Assembly (NCBI GenBank): GCA_963693365.1
Contig: CAVNZM010000016.1
Span: forward strand, 3,472,001-3,536,000
Origin: Amoebidium appalachense
Lineage: Eukaryota > Ichthyosporea
Reading direction: 5' to 3'
Length of the DNA stretch: 64,000 nt
The notes below the pieces were generated by a model. The model saw only the letters and a list, made by a program, of their open reading frames with translations. It ran no database searches and had not been told where the DNA came from. Positions 11,397 to 46,772 of this stretch are shown piece by piece. The position numbers and the translations under genes are program-made. The stretch's first letter is position 1. Each line of letters starts with the position of its first letter.

Positions 11397-12472
11397 CCTC
11401 CCTCCCTCCGCCCTCCCCCCCCCTCTCTCTCTCCTCTCTCTCTCTCTCCCCCTCCCTCCCTCTCCCCTCCCCCTCCAACCTTCCTTTCTCCCGCTCATGC
11501 TTTCTCTCCCTACCCCTGCATCTCTCGTTATCTCCCTCCGCCTATCCCTGCCCCTTCCTCCGCTCTCTCCGTCGCAATTTGCTTCGCGCCAATGCCCCAT
11601 GCCCCCTTTCTTTCACGCCCTGCTGGCGTCCCCTTCTATTTTCTTCCTCTGTTTCTGTCTGTCGCTTCGCCTCACGTTTTTTTTTGTGCCCCTTCCACTC
11701 CCTCTTCCCCATTCCCCCACCCCTTGTTTTTTGGTTTTCCGCACCTGAGCTCTCTTCCTTTTCTTTTCCCCGTATCTTATTACAAGGATTGCATTCCTTT
11801 CTCACTCCCTCTCCGTCCGCCCCTCCGTCCTTCCTCCCTTCCTCCTCCACCACATATGTTTTCTCTCTCTCTTTCTCTCTTTCTCCCTCTCCCTCGCTCT
11901 CTATTTCTCCCTCTCTCTCTTCCCCTTAAACCCGCCCCCCTGTCTCCCCCCCCCCTCCTCCCCCCAGACTCTTTCTCCCCCCTCCCCCCTCTCTCTCACT
12001 CCCCCTCCCCCCCTCCCTTTCCGTCTAGGTCTCCTTCTGCCACGCGCGCACATAAACTCTCTCCTTCCCTCCTACTCGCTCCCCCCTTCCCCTTCTTCCC
12101 CCCTCCCCCCTCCCCCCCCCCGCCTCCTCCTTCTCTCATTCTCTTTCCATGTCTCTCTCTGTGTGTGTCTTTATCTTTCTCCCTCTTGCACTCCCTCCCT
12201 CCCTCCCTCTCCTCTGACTGGCTGGCTTTGTCAACTGCGCTCACACACGCTCAATTATCCCCCCGCTCCCCCCCCCCCCCCCCCCCCCCCCTCTTTCCTT
12301 CCCCTCCTCCTCCCCCCTCCCCTCTCCCCTTCCCCCCCCTGCCCCCCTCCCCCCCCCCCCCCAGAAAAAAAAAACAAAAAAAAAACACCCGTCTACCCAC
12401 CCACACCACACCACCCACACCCACACAAACACACACACACACACTCATTCACTCACTCATTCACACACACGA

Positions 12473-12510
<38 letters not shown>

Positions 12511-12787
12511 ACGCACACACATACACAGAGGACGGGCGATTTTCACGTGTTCTCCTGCGACATTTCCCAGATGGCCGGATCGAACGGTCGTATCACTCTG
12601 GCACAGTCCGGGTAGTGGATGATATGCTGGAGGTGGACGTGGCTGACTTCTGGTGGATCACTAGCTTCCAGGTGCGCTTTAAGGGTTTTTGGAGGGGGGG
12701 TTGTTAAAGAGTCGCGTGTCGTTATTGGGTTTTCATGTTGATGTATTCTTTTTCGTTAGTATTTCTGTGGTTTTTTTTTTTTTTTTT

Positions 12788-12818
<31 letters not shown>

Positions 12819-13902
12819 GGGGATGGCGGGGATTGGTTGGCTTGCTGGAGGTGGACGTGGGTGATTTCGGGTGGATCACTAGCTTCCAGGTGCGCTTTAA
12901 GGGACGGGGGATTGTTAAAGAATTAAAGAAATCGCGTGTGATTCTTGGGCTTTTATGTTCATGTATTCTTCTTTATTAGTGTTTGTTTGGTTGGGGGAGG
13001 GAGGGGGGGAGATGGCGGGTAGTGGATGATATCCTGGAAGTGGACGTGGGTGACTTCTGGTGGATCACTAGCTTCCAGGTGCGCTTTAAGGGTTTGGTGA
13101 TTGTTAAAGAATCGTGTGTCGTTTTTTGTTTGTCATGTCTAATTGTTCTCTTTGTTTAGTATTTATATGGGTTGGGGGGGAGGGGGAGGGAGAGGGGGGG
13201 GAGGGGGGGGGGGGAGGGTGGAGCTAGCGGGTAGTGAATGGCTTGCTGCTGGTGGACGTGGGTGATGTCTGGTGGATTACTAGCTTCCAGGTGCGCTTTA
13301 GGGTTTTCTTTTTTTCTTTCTTTTTTTTTTTTTGGGGGGGGGGGGGAGGGGGGGAGGGGGGGGGAGGGGGGGGAGGGGGTCTTTAAAGAATAGTGTGTTA
13401 TTTTATTTTATTCTTGAATTTCCATGTTTACTTTTTCCCCTTTATTAGTTTTTATTTGGGGGGGGGGGGGGGGGGAGGGGGAGGGGTAGGCGGCGGGTAG
13501 TGGATGATTTGCTGGAGGTGGACGTGGGTGATTTCTGGTGGATCACTAGCTTCCAGGTGTGCTTTAAGGGGCGGGGATTGTTAAAGAATTAGGTGTCGTT
13601 CTCTGTTTTTCATGATTATTTATTCTCCTTCGTTATTTTTTTCGAAGGGTGAAGGTGGGGGGGAAGAATCAAAAAACCTGTGCTTTATCTCAAATGGGGC
13701 TTGAAGGTAAACGGTTCGGGGAAGAGGGGAGGGGGAGGGGTGATTGAGGAGAATGAGGGGCTGGCGGGTGGGCGGGTTATTGTGTATGTAGGTGGCATGG
13801 GAGGTTTATGAGTTCGGGAGAAGGGGGGGGGAGAGAGAGGGAGGTTGTGTGATTGGGCAGGTGGGCAGCTGGGGACCCTTCTCTCTCATTCTCTCCCTCT
13901 TC

Positions 13903-13936
<34 letters not shown>

Positions 13937-13948
13937 CTCTCCCTCTTC

Positions 13949-13988
<40 letters not shown>

Positions 13989-14000
13989 CTCTCCCTCTTC

Positions 14001-14044
<44 letters not shown>

Positions 14045-14056
14045 CTCTCCCTCTTC

Positions 14057-14098
<42 letters not shown>

Positions 14099-14110
14099 CT
14101 CTCCCTCTTC

Positions 14111-14154
<44 letters not shown>

Positions 14155-14166
14155 CTCTCCCTCTTC

Positions 14167-14257
<91 letters not shown>

Positions 14258-14269
14258 CTCTCCCTCTTC

Positions 14270-14311
<42 letters not shown>

Positions 14312-14323
14312 CTCTCCCTCTTC

Positions 14324-14364
<41 letters not shown>

Positions 14365-14377
14365 TCTCTCCCTCTTC

Positions 14378-14419
<42 letters not shown>

Positions 14420-14431
14420 CTCTCCCTCTTC

Positions 14432-14473
<42 letters not shown>

Positions 14474-14485
14474 CTCTCCCTCTTC

Positions 14486-14527
<42 letters not shown>

Positions 14528-14539
14528 CTCTCCCTCTTC

Positions 14540-14581
<42 letters not shown>

Positions 14582-14593
14582 CTCTCCCTCTTC

Positions 14594-14635
<42 letters not shown>

Positions 14636-14648
14636 CTCTCCCTCTTCA

Positions 14649-14691
<43 letters not shown>

Positions 14692-14703
14692 CTCTCCCTC
14701 TTC

Positions 14704-14747
<44 letters not shown>

Positions 14748-14759
14748 CTCTCCCTCTTC

Positions 14760-14803
<44 letters not shown>

Positions 14804-14817
14804 CTCTCCCTCTTCAG

Positions 14818-14856
<39 letters not shown>

Positions 14857-14868
14857 CTCTCCCTCTTC

Positions 14869-14910
<42 letters not shown>

Positions 14911-14922
14911 CTCTCCCTCTTC

Positions 14923-14964
<42 letters not shown>

Positions 14965-14975
14965 CTCTCCCTCTT

Positions 14976-15019
<44 letters not shown>

Positions 15020-15031
15020 CTCTCCCTCTTC

Positions 15032-15075
<44 letters not shown>

Positions 15076-15087
15076 CTCTCCCTCTTC

Positions 15088-15127
<40 letters not shown>

Positions 15128-15139
15128 CTCTCCCTCTTC

Positions 15140-15181
<42 letters not shown>

Positions 15182-15192
15182 CTCTCCCTCTT

Positions 15193-15236
<44 letters not shown>

Positions 15237-15248
15237 CTCTCCCTCTTC

Positions 15249-15290
<42 letters not shown>

Positions 15291-15301
15291 CTCTCCCTCT
15301 T

Positions 15302-15345
<44 letters not shown>

Positions 15346-15357
15346 CTCTCCCTCTTC

Positions 15358-15399
<42 letters not shown>

Positions 15400-15410
15400 C
15401 TCTCCCTCTT

Positions 15411-15454
<44 letters not shown>

Positions 15455-15465
15455 CTCTCCCTCTT

Positions 15466-15509
<44 letters not shown>

Positions 15510-15520
15510 CTCTCCCTCTT

Positions 15521-15570
<50 letters not shown>

Positions 15571-15581
15571 CTCTCCCTCTT

Positions 15582-15625
<44 letters not shown>

Positions 15626-15637
15626 CTCTCCCTCTTC

Positions 15638-15679
<42 letters not shown>

Positions 15680-15691
15680 CTCTCCCTCTTC

Positions 15692-15739
<48 letters not shown>

Positions 15740-15751
15740 CTCTCCCTCTTC

Positions 15752-15793
<42 letters not shown>

Positions 15794-15805
15794 CTCTCCC
15801 TCTTC

Positions 15806-15888
<83 letters not shown>

Positions 15889-16983
15889 CCCCCCTCTCTC
15901 TCCCCCCCCCCTCCTCTCTCTCTCTCTCTCCCCTTCCTCCCCCCCCCCTCTCTCCCCCCCCCCCCTCGACCCCTCTCTCTCTCTCCCCCCCCCCCCCCCC
16001 CTCCCCCGCCTGTCTCCTCCGCACCTTTCCCACCCCCTCCCTCTTACTCTGTTTACCCTTTTTCGGTCAATGTATGTGTGTGTGCGTGCATGCGTGGGTG
16101 CATGTGTGGGTGCGTGCGTGTATGTGACTGTGCCTTTGTAAATTGGATGTTGAGGGGTGTGAGTGCCTTTACAGGCTAGGTTGAATACACGTGCATGCTG
16201 CCAACACTGCCCGGATGCCCTTCTCCTAGTTTTTTTTTTCACTTCCCCTTTCCCCCCCCCCCCCCTCCCCCCTCCCCCCCCCCCCCCCCACGCTAAATGC
16301 CCTTGTGTTCTTTCCATCTACCCATCATCCCCCCCCCCCCCCCCCCCCCCCCCCTTCTTTCCATCTTCTGCCGCCTTCCCCCGCAACCCTCCCTTAAAAA
16401 AAACGTAAAAAATAGTACACGTGCTTCCTGTTGTCATCGCTTTTGTGTACCCGGTTGTGTGCCCTGGATGTGCTCTGTTTAAAGAAGTGGATCTGTACGT
16501 TTCTTTGTTCGCTTTCTTGTTTCTTTTGTGTTTTATTTGTTTATTTTTTTTGGGGGGGGGGGGTGGGGGGGGGTGGGGGGGGTTGTAACAGGGAAAAACA
16601 GCGGCTGCGTGCACAAAAAGGTAGTGGGTATAGTGACACATTGTGCAAGGGGTGGGAGAGAGAGAGGGGGGAGGGGGGGGGGAGAGGGGGAAAGGGGGGG
16701 TGTGTGTGTGTGTGTGCGGTGTGTTTGTGTTTTGTTTTTTTTTGGGGGGGGGGGAGGGGGGGGGGGGGCAGCACTGACTATGTTGCATTTGGCAGACGGA
16801 TAGGGTGGTGTCGACACAGGTGTTACCCAAAGATAAATCGAAGGTATGATATGTGCAGGGTTGGGTGGTGTGCAGTGCACACACACATACAGACACACAC
16901 ACGCAGACACACACACAAGAGCAAAGACACACACACACACACATAGACATACCTGCACGCAGGCACGCACGTACGTACTAGCT

Positions 16984-17016
<33 letters not shown>

Positions 17017-17411
17017 ATCCCTAACACACACACGTGTACACAAGCACAAACACAAAATTAAGCACACAAAGAGAGAAACATGCATACACGCACGTGAGCA
17101 CTCAACACCTACAGTCACACATACATATGCGCGTGCGCGCACGCACGCACACACGCACGCACACACCATGTCACCCACACTCACCCAAGCACACCCGCAC
17201 ACACGCACACTCATGCACGTGCACCCCACACACACACACACACATACAGAGAGAGAGACGGACGCACACACAGACACACACACACTCACCCACGCAAACT
17301 TGCATGCGCGCACACACATACACGTGCATCCCCCCCCCCCCCCCCCCCCCCCCCCCACACACACACACAGGGACACAGACACCCACGCAGGAACACACAC
17401 ACACATATATA

Positions 17412-17449
<38 letters not shown>

Positions 17450-17564
17450 GCACGCAGGTACACATACGCACTCACACACACATATACACGCACAGGTACA
17501 AAGACACATCCACACACAAGACACACAAGCACACAGACACAAGCACACACACACACATACACAC

Positions 17565-17612
<48 letters not shown>

Positions 17613-17807
17613 TACATACACATACACACAAGCACGCACACATACAAGCAAATCTAATTACTGCTGCTGGGAATGCAGCGCCCACCTTCGCCTTCTCCCA
17701 CTTATGTGAATGGACTCTCTCTCACACTCTCTCTCTTTCTATAATGAATGAAACACACAGGTGTGCGCACACACACACGTGCATACATGCCGATGCACAC
17801 GCTACAC

Positions 17808-17863
<56 letters not shown>

Positions 17864-17963
17864 CCCTCCCCCCCTCCCCCCCTCCCCCCTCCCCTCTCTC
17901 CCTCACCCCCCTCCTCCCTTCCCCTCCCTCCGATCCCTGCCTCTACTCCACACCCTCCCCCCC

Positions 17964-18023
<60 letters not shown>

Positions 18024-18316
18024 CACACACACAGCAAATCCTCATGCACTCAATGTTGACGCTGGAGCATCCGAGGGGACAAACCATCAAGACGGTGGTA
18101 CGGCACCTGAGGGTCGGCACAAAAGTCACTTTGGAATTCCTTCACGAACAGCTAATCGACCCCAGGGACGTCTATATCGAGCGAGATCCCGAAGAGGTAG
18201 AGAGGGAAATGAGACGTAGGAGAGATTTGGGATTGGCGGAGGGCGAAAGTATGGATCAGGTCACCGATCCGAGTTCCGGGCAATTGGACGCAACCGCAAA
18301 CGGGACTGAAAACTGA
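10860..18316 (+). CDS. Small beta-rich protein, ~219 residues, four exons
   Basis: The proposed exons are 10860-11046, 12529-12671, 16796-16843 and 18035-18316. Phases 1, 0, 0 agree and the sum is 220 codons with stop. All donors are GT (GTATTT, GTGCGC, GTATGA); acceptors at 12,529 and 18,035 end (CA)n tracts. The N-terminal half has alternating strands with FYNGTWEGTSRR and DFWWITSFQ, a pattern seen in lipocalin-like barrels, but I do not recognise the family. The C-terminal exon has a strand-rich start, then a charged EEVEREMRRRRD helix and a polar tail. A possible 27-bp in-phase microexon at 17,687-17,713 could lie in the third intron. The 48-bp third exon is the weakest part. The second intron (12,672-16,795) carries the two repeat arrays listed below. 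Confidence 0.55.
11060..12528 (+). repeat. Intron 1 simple sequence: C, CT, CA tracts and poly(C)-poly(A)
   Basis: After the donor at 11,047 the intron begins with poly(C) directly joined to poly(A), continues with CT- and C-rich sequence, has a second poly(C)-poly(A) junction near 12,362 and ends in (CA)n that merges into the 3' splice site of exon 2. The 535-residue open frame across it is Ser/Pro/Leu low-complexity and not a gene. Confidence 0.8.
12610..13625 (+). repeat. Five tandem copies of an exon end plus its splice donor
   Basis: The last ~60 bp of exon 2 and the start of intron 2 recur four times downstream. Each copy has GGAGGTGGACGTGGGTGA-like sequence, then CTAGCTTCCAG|GTGCGC or GTGTGC. 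The CAG|GT junctions fall at 12,671, 12,889, 13,078, 13,290 and 13,556, so units are 189-266 bp. Each continues into TTTAAGG, GTTAAAGAAT and a T-rich then G-rich tract. The copied exon ends are diverged but keep the splice junction. Confidence 0.85.
13880..15890 (+). repeat. (CT)n minisatellite with ~35 acceptor-like TTCAG units
   Basis: A unit of mostly 53-60 bp, made of (CT)n followed by CATTCTCTCCCTCTTCAG, is repeated about 35 times without interruption inside the second intron. Each unit looks like a polypyrimidine tract ending in a CAG 3' splice site. The three Ser-Leu open frames of about 760-795 residues and the Arg-Glu frames on the other strand are translations of the repeat, not genes. 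Confidence 0.9.
15890..16795 (+). other. Remaining part of intron 2: C-rich and G-rich tracts, no exon seen
   Basis: C tracts (15,890-16,010; 16,250-16,350) are followed by T-rich to G-rich tracts (16,545-16,590; 16,735-16,770). A candidate AG at 16,174 precedes only a short open stretch, and I do not call it an exon. Confidence 0.45.
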
Positions 18317-18405
18317 TACATGGCTCTTGAAATTTGAATATTGGAAAGTTTGAAAATCCCGAGATCGCGGAATCGGTATGGAGGGGTGGGGGGAGGGTGG
18401 GTGGG

Positions 18406-18448
<43 letters not shown>

Positions 18449-19022
18449 GAGGGGGGGGGGGGGGGAGGGGGGGGGGGGGGGGGGGGGGAACATGAGATTG
18501 TAACAGCGTGCTGAAACACGAATGCAAACATAGGAAAGTGAGATCGCCAGATCGATCTGGGGAAAAGCGGAGGAGTGTAAATGCAAACGACCCAATGGGT
18601 TGGGATGGTATATGGAACACACGTTATCAATATTGCAATTTAGAGGATTTTGTTGGTTGGTCAGTGGCGGCAGTTGCCCATGACACCCGCAGATTAGGAG
18701 TGGGGTAAGGACAATGACATGTGCAGTCTTGAATTTCGCATGCTCCTTGAAGTCATGTTTCACACCTTCCTTGAAATCTTTAGCGAATAATGTTGTATGT
18801 TTCGGAGGGTTGCTTTAGACCGCGTTCAATTCCGTGCTCTGGACTTGTTTGGCTAGTATATGCATGCATCTTCACATGTACAAATGCGCTATGCATGCTT
18901 GGTTGTATACACACGTGCACACATATGCTTAGTTAGGCGCGCACACACAGGCACATTTGGGCACTTGCATACACGGGACGGGCATATAATATGCTTTCTG
19001 CGTGCACCGACACACTGCGCAC

Positions 19023-19073
<51 letters not shown>

Positions 19074-19107
19074 GACACATAGACCCCTCAGCATGCCAGC
19101 AGAAAAT
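18317..19107. other. Intergenic: long poly(G), then (CA)n; no gene seen
   Basis: A G-rich tract at about 18,403-18,488 follows the gene. The next 500 bp are normal-complexity sequence without a convincing exon, and a (CA)n tract lies at 19,025-19,070. Confidence 0.5.
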
Positions 19108-19248
19108 GGCTGTTCCCATGCTTAGCTTTGCCACCAATTACTTGTGTTTCCCCGCCTACATAGGCCTGTTATATGGTTTTTATCATAGTTCCCCGGCTTT
19201 ATTCCGCCAAAGATCATCTGATGATCTACTATACTGCATTTTTTTTGT
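19108..19248 (+). CDS. Possible first exon of a membrane protein
   Basis: The ATG at 19,108 opens 47 codons of hydrophobic, aromatic sequence (for example FPAYIGLLYGFYHSS) that run in phase to a strong donor, TTT|GTGAGT. Nothing downstream is a certain partner. An in-phase stretch after a (CA)n-CAG acceptor at about 20,054 is one option. It may be a gene fragment. Confidence 0.25.
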
Positions 19249-19973
19249 GAGTATGTGTCGGTCACCGTGGTGTAGTGGTAGTGATGGGTTTGTGTGTGTG
19301 CGTGTGTGTGTGTGTTGGGGGGGGGGGGGGGGGGGGGGGGGGGGTTGAGGGTCGTTCTGTACGCATACATTCCAAGCTGATGAAAGAAGAAGTACAGTAC
19401 TTTGCTTTCAGCGTCCAGCGTCAATAAGTCATAAGTATGGTGGGCTTGCTACTGATGTTGGGACCTACACAATAGTAGTCCTATCCTACCAAGTGTAGGA
19501 ATTACTGGCGCTCGACACACCGGTGCTACAATAGTCGACATTGTATTCTTCCTTTTTTTTTTTTTTTTTTTTTGTTGTTGTTGTTGTCCTCCACTTTCGT
19601 TCATCAATGGTTGGGTACCTCCTCTTTAATACGTATTACTATATCATAATAACCTACCGCGTGTTACACACACTGTGCTGCTGAGTACTCTTACTATGAT
19701 AAGAGTGTCTTGATATCAGTCTGTACGTAAATGTTTGGCAACTTACTCGAGGCGTTTATAAAAGCTATTCGATCATCTAAATCGTTTGTCTTCTTACCAC
19801 CATTATTGGCAACCAAATATGGGGGCTTGAACTGCTAAAGATCGATATCACCCCCCCCCCAAATACCCCCTGACACCCGGAGGAGCTCCACACATATGTA
19901 CGTACATGCATGTGACACACGCACACACACCTAGGCCTAGGCCTCGCACACACGCACGCACACACACGCACAC

Positions 19974-20020
<47 letters not shown>

Positions 20021-20022
20021 AT

Positions 20023-20056
<34 letters not shown>

Positions 20057-21960
20057 CTTGTCGATGCTCAGGACACGCGTATTCCCTACACTGGTCTCCA
20101 CATGCACAAGCTCTTGCAAGACAGGCCAGTTCCGGGTGGGCTTTTTTTTACCCCCCTTCCGGCGTGGAACACCAATCAAAACACTCTATTGATTTCATTG
20201 GCCTAAAATAGCGGCAAAATGGCTCTTTGAACAGCCAATCGGCATACATGATTCAACATTCTGACAGGCTGACAGCAGCAATGTACATACGCTACAGGTT
20301 CGTTGGAAATAGGATTCTTTTGATTAGTGGTATGTGTATTATACGTCTTAAATGCACAATTAAAATTTACAATTCGGGTTTAAATTTTGAAAAATGCATA
20401 TCTATCAAAGGCTGTATCTGAGAATCATATACTCTTTTCTGACTCTTTTTAACTGAGCAGGTGTGCAGGGGTTTTTATTCGTTACTTATCACGATCTTAC
20501 TTTACAGTAATTGTTGATTGGCTACAAATGCTTTTGGCGGTATTCCAACGTAAACAATCCCTTTCCTGTTCTTGCGCTGCAGGGCACGCATCTTTTTCTC
20601 TCTCGTGGACACGCACAACAATCCCACGCACCATTTCGTCTTTTGACTTGCTTCTAAGTACGTTACCATGCCAGGTTTATGCCGGCAGCCAGCCCGCAGA
20701 TTGGCAACAGTGTCCCGTTTCTTACATAATGTGTTCAATAGATTTTTGTGATACCTCTGGAAACAATCAGAAACAGAGTGACTCTAAACATAATGAGGAA
20801 GATGATATTAGTAGGAAAGAGTGTTTCTATGTTTGAATCATATTATTTATATATTTTTTCTCCTGTAGATGACGGAGGTGATAGTCAGTTGTTAGTATCG
20901 TGGCTGCATACTTGCCATTCTTCTTGTGGTGGTCAAAACCCAATATGTTCACAGGTGACAAAATGAATTCGGTTTCTTGTCACGTGTCGTGTTTCGTATA
21001 ACCTAAACATACTGTTCTAAACATCTTTTTTTATGTGTGCGGCTGATATTGCTTTACATGAATGCTTAAATATCTGTTCTTGCACGGGAAAAAAGGAAAA
21101 GAAAAGAAAAGAAAGAAAAAAAAGAAGAGAAAAAACACGGCCTACCACCACGTGCACGTTCATCCTTCGCGCAGGACACATACATTCAGCAGGCACCTTC
21201 CGAGCATATATACAATATAAATGAGAGCACCAACGTGATTTTTCATGTCTGCCGTCATCAAAAACTAGCGCAGGTGTGCTTGTGCACTGTCTGATTGCCT
21301 ACACACACAGACCACAAAACGAGGGAGCCCCCCCCGGCTCGAGAACACATTTACAGCAGACTGCCTGCTGAAGTGTACACGTGGAAGTGTTGTTTAATTT
21401 CTTCCTATTCCTCCTTTTCCTTTTTTCTTTCTTTCCCCCCGTCTGGCCACACCCTGTTTAAAGTTTACACTGAAGACAGAGGGTCGCTCTCGTTTTCGTT
21501 TCCGTTTGTTCGTTGGTTCTCTTGTGTAGGCCATACACACACAGGAACGTACACAAGCAAGCTTCTGCCTTGTGTACGGGGGGAGGGGGGGAGGGGAACG
21601 TGCCGGGGTCTCGAAGAGTACAAAACCTCACCTTCTAGTTTAAGTTTTTAATATATTCCATTTCATGTGCGATAGTTTTCTTGCCAGATCACAAAAATCT
21701 CGTCACAAGTTGCACATGCACGCGCTTGAAGGCACCTCTACCAAAAACCATCACCCGTGTATGGCTCCTCCATCTGCTGCCTGCCCGAACAATCCGAGGC
21801 TCTTTGGTTAGACTCTTCTAAATTGATTTTTGTTCTGAACTAAATCACTTCCCAATCGGTTCTTCTAGCCTCTGAGTCATTCCCTTATATTTTTCCTTTA
21901 CCACTTTCATCTTCCTTCCCCATTTCTTCTCCGTCGCAAAGACGATGCACGTTTACGACT
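19249..21960. other. Mostly unassigned; weak minus-strand open frame at 20,502-20,738
   Basis: The stretch contains poly(G) at 19,317-19,344, (T)n(GTT)n near 19,555-19,587, (CA)n at 19,974-20,053 and otherwise normal-complexity sequence. The 78-codon minus-strand frame at 20,502-20,738 is basic and Cys-containing and could be an exon, but it has no clear start or splice context. The upstream 300 bp of the gene at 21,961 show no TATA box or other motif I can defend. Confidence 0.35.
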
Positions 21961-44420
<22,460 letters not shown>

Positions 44421-44809
44421 GAGGTTCCCGTGAACGGCGCAAATTCACTGTAGTAGATGGTTATGATATACGGCACATATGATATACTTACATACATAGC
44501 ATATATATGAGTTACCAATCTAGTCGAAGTCACACATATGATACTGGATACTGATATGTGATAACATATACAGGGTACATATATGCATACATACTGGCAG
44601 ACACACACGTTTCATGATTCAATGACTCATTACCGATCTGATTGATATTACACATATGATGCTTATGTTTTGGGGTTATATTTGAATGGCTTTTTTTTTC
44701 TTACCCGGTTGGGAGTAGGAGCCTCTCGGCCCGGAAATTTTCTTTGGGCAGGCCCTGAGAGGGGGGGGAAGGGATTGGTGGTGGTGGTGGTGGTGGTGGT
44801 GGTGGTGGT

Positions 44810-44844
<35 letters not shown>

Positions 44845-46097
44845 GGGGAGGGGGAGAGAGGGCAAAGGGGCTTGTTGAGAATTTTAAAAATGAAATTAGT
44901 AACTTGTCAAAAAGGTTGTGGCCGTGATTCAGAGATCACCATATCAGTTCTGTTTCGTTTTCGTGTTTTTTGCATCCATTATTTACAACTGCAGAAGATT
45001 CTGATTGTTTTTGGTGGTTGGGGGGGGGGGGGGGGGGGGGGTGTAGGGGTTCACGGTATCTCGATCATTGAACGCGCGCGGGGCCGGGGGGGGGGGGGGG
45101 GGGGGAGGGGGGGGGGGAGAGGGAGGGGGGAGGGGGGTTCCACAGTATATTTCACGTACATACATTTTGTTACCGTGCCCTGTTGCCAGTAAAGCAAGTC
45201 GATGTCTTGAAAATTTGAAAATTCATCTCTGAAGCAGATATGTGGGGGTTTTTCTAATGAGACTTCATCTCAGTACCACAGTCTGTAAAATTCCATGTGC
45301 ATGCCGACGATACGTTTTCAATAAATTCGAGTCATTAAATTTGGTAGTCCGGGCTGAGTCTTTGTGTTCGTGTGTGTGTTGGAATGGCTGGCGGGGGAGA
45401 GAGGGGAGGGGGGGAGGGGGGGAGGGGGAAGGGAGGGAGGGGAGGGGAGGGAGGTGGGGAGGGGGTAGAGGCAGAGGGGGAGAGGAGCTGGGGGAGAGGG
45501 GGGGGGGGGGGGGGGGGGGGGCTGGGGAACAAAAACTGAGAAGAAAAAGCCAAACTTCTGGGATCTTGCCACCGTGATTGATAATCTCAGGCACATGTTT
45601 GCAGTTAAAACCGAATCAAATAACCGCCAGACTGCTTCGTGCCTGCCGCTGGAAAAACAGAAGGGAGGGGACGGAGGAGGCAAGGCGGAAAAGGATTGTG
45701 GTGGGGAGAAGGGGGGAGGGGGGGAGAAGTTAATGGGAAGGGGGGAGGGGGGAGGAGGGGGGATGGGGGGAAGTGGGAAAAGAGAGACTCTACGAGGGGT
45801 AGGGAAGCCCCGGGGGAGGGGGGGAGAGGGGGGAGGGGGGGAGGGGGGAGGGGGGGGAGGCGGGGGATGTCGGCACAGAGGATGAATCTGCAAGGGGGTT
45901 TTTTTTATTTTTTTAGTTTATTTTTTTATTGTTTTTTTTTCTTTTAAAAGACCGGTTTACTGACATCTTGTTCCCTATCGTCGTCTTCGGATTGAGTACG
46001 TGTGTGAGCGAGACACTTGAACCTTCCTGAATACCAGCCAAACTCCGTCGAGTTCGGTGGATTCTTCCGCTTTTCCGTCTTTTTTTTTTTTTTTTTT

Positions 46098-46128
<31 letters not shown>

Positions 46129-46371
46129 GGGGGGTAAATATGCCCTTTACGTTTTTGGCCTCAGAATTCACCGGATACGGTGAAGGACACGGCTCTCCCC
46201 CCAAAACGAATGGGATTTAAAACATCAAGACTCAACTTGTGACTCTGTTCTTCCCTGATAAAGCAAGGGAATTTTTTTTTAACACTGAAACTTAAAACTC
46301 TGCTGAGTTATGCGAGCAGTGGGCGCCAGGGCCTGGTGGGAAAACGGTGTGGTGGGAGGGGGGGGAAGACT

Positions 46372-46416
<45 letters not shown>

Positions 46417-46739
46417 GGTGCCGAGGACAGGGATGGCGAGAAGAGAGACGTCAAAGGGGGGGATTTTGGGGGCTGGTCTAGATAAAGTTTGAGAAGAAGG
46501 ATGGTTGGCTGTCAGGGGGAGGCTCTGGGAGAGAAGGGGGGAGGGGGGGGAGGGGGAGATAGGGGGAGGAGAAAGAGGGGAAGGGGGGGAGGGGGAGGGG
46601 GGCTTGGGGAGGACTGGATGGGGGGTGGGGGAGGAAGGGAGGGGGGGAGGAAGGGGGGAGGGGGAGGGGGAGGGGGGGGGGGGGGGGGGGGGGGGTTAGT
46701 AGGCAGTGTCATTGGCCCTTACTGGCAATTGTAACAACC

Positions 46740-46740
<1 letters not shown>
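44421..46740. other. Downstream region: G-rich tracts and unresolved minus-strand coding-like scraps
   Basis: A (GGT)n tract at 44,776-44,811 runs into poly(G). G-rich tracts continue to 46,695. Several short minus-strand segments read like protein, at about 45,550-45,600 (HVPEIINHGGKIPEVW), 45,265-45,360 (ending in a stop at 45,265) and 45,944-46,060 (STEFGWYSGRFKCLAHTR). Sense-strand C-richness would fit minus-strand introns, but I could not link these scraps by phase. Confidence 0.3.

Positions 46741-46772
<32 letters not shown>

Noticed and set aside
13880-15890. CRISPR-like look of a conserved 18-bp word at regular spacing
   Set aside because: The spacers are pure (CT)n, not unique; the setting is a eukaryotic intron and no cas-like gene is present.
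13792-16179. Open frames of 760-795 codons made of Ser-Leu repeats, and Arg-Glu frames on the other strand
   Set aside because: They are translations of the (CT)n minisatellite, open in all three plus frames at once, and lie within an intron of a better-supported gene.
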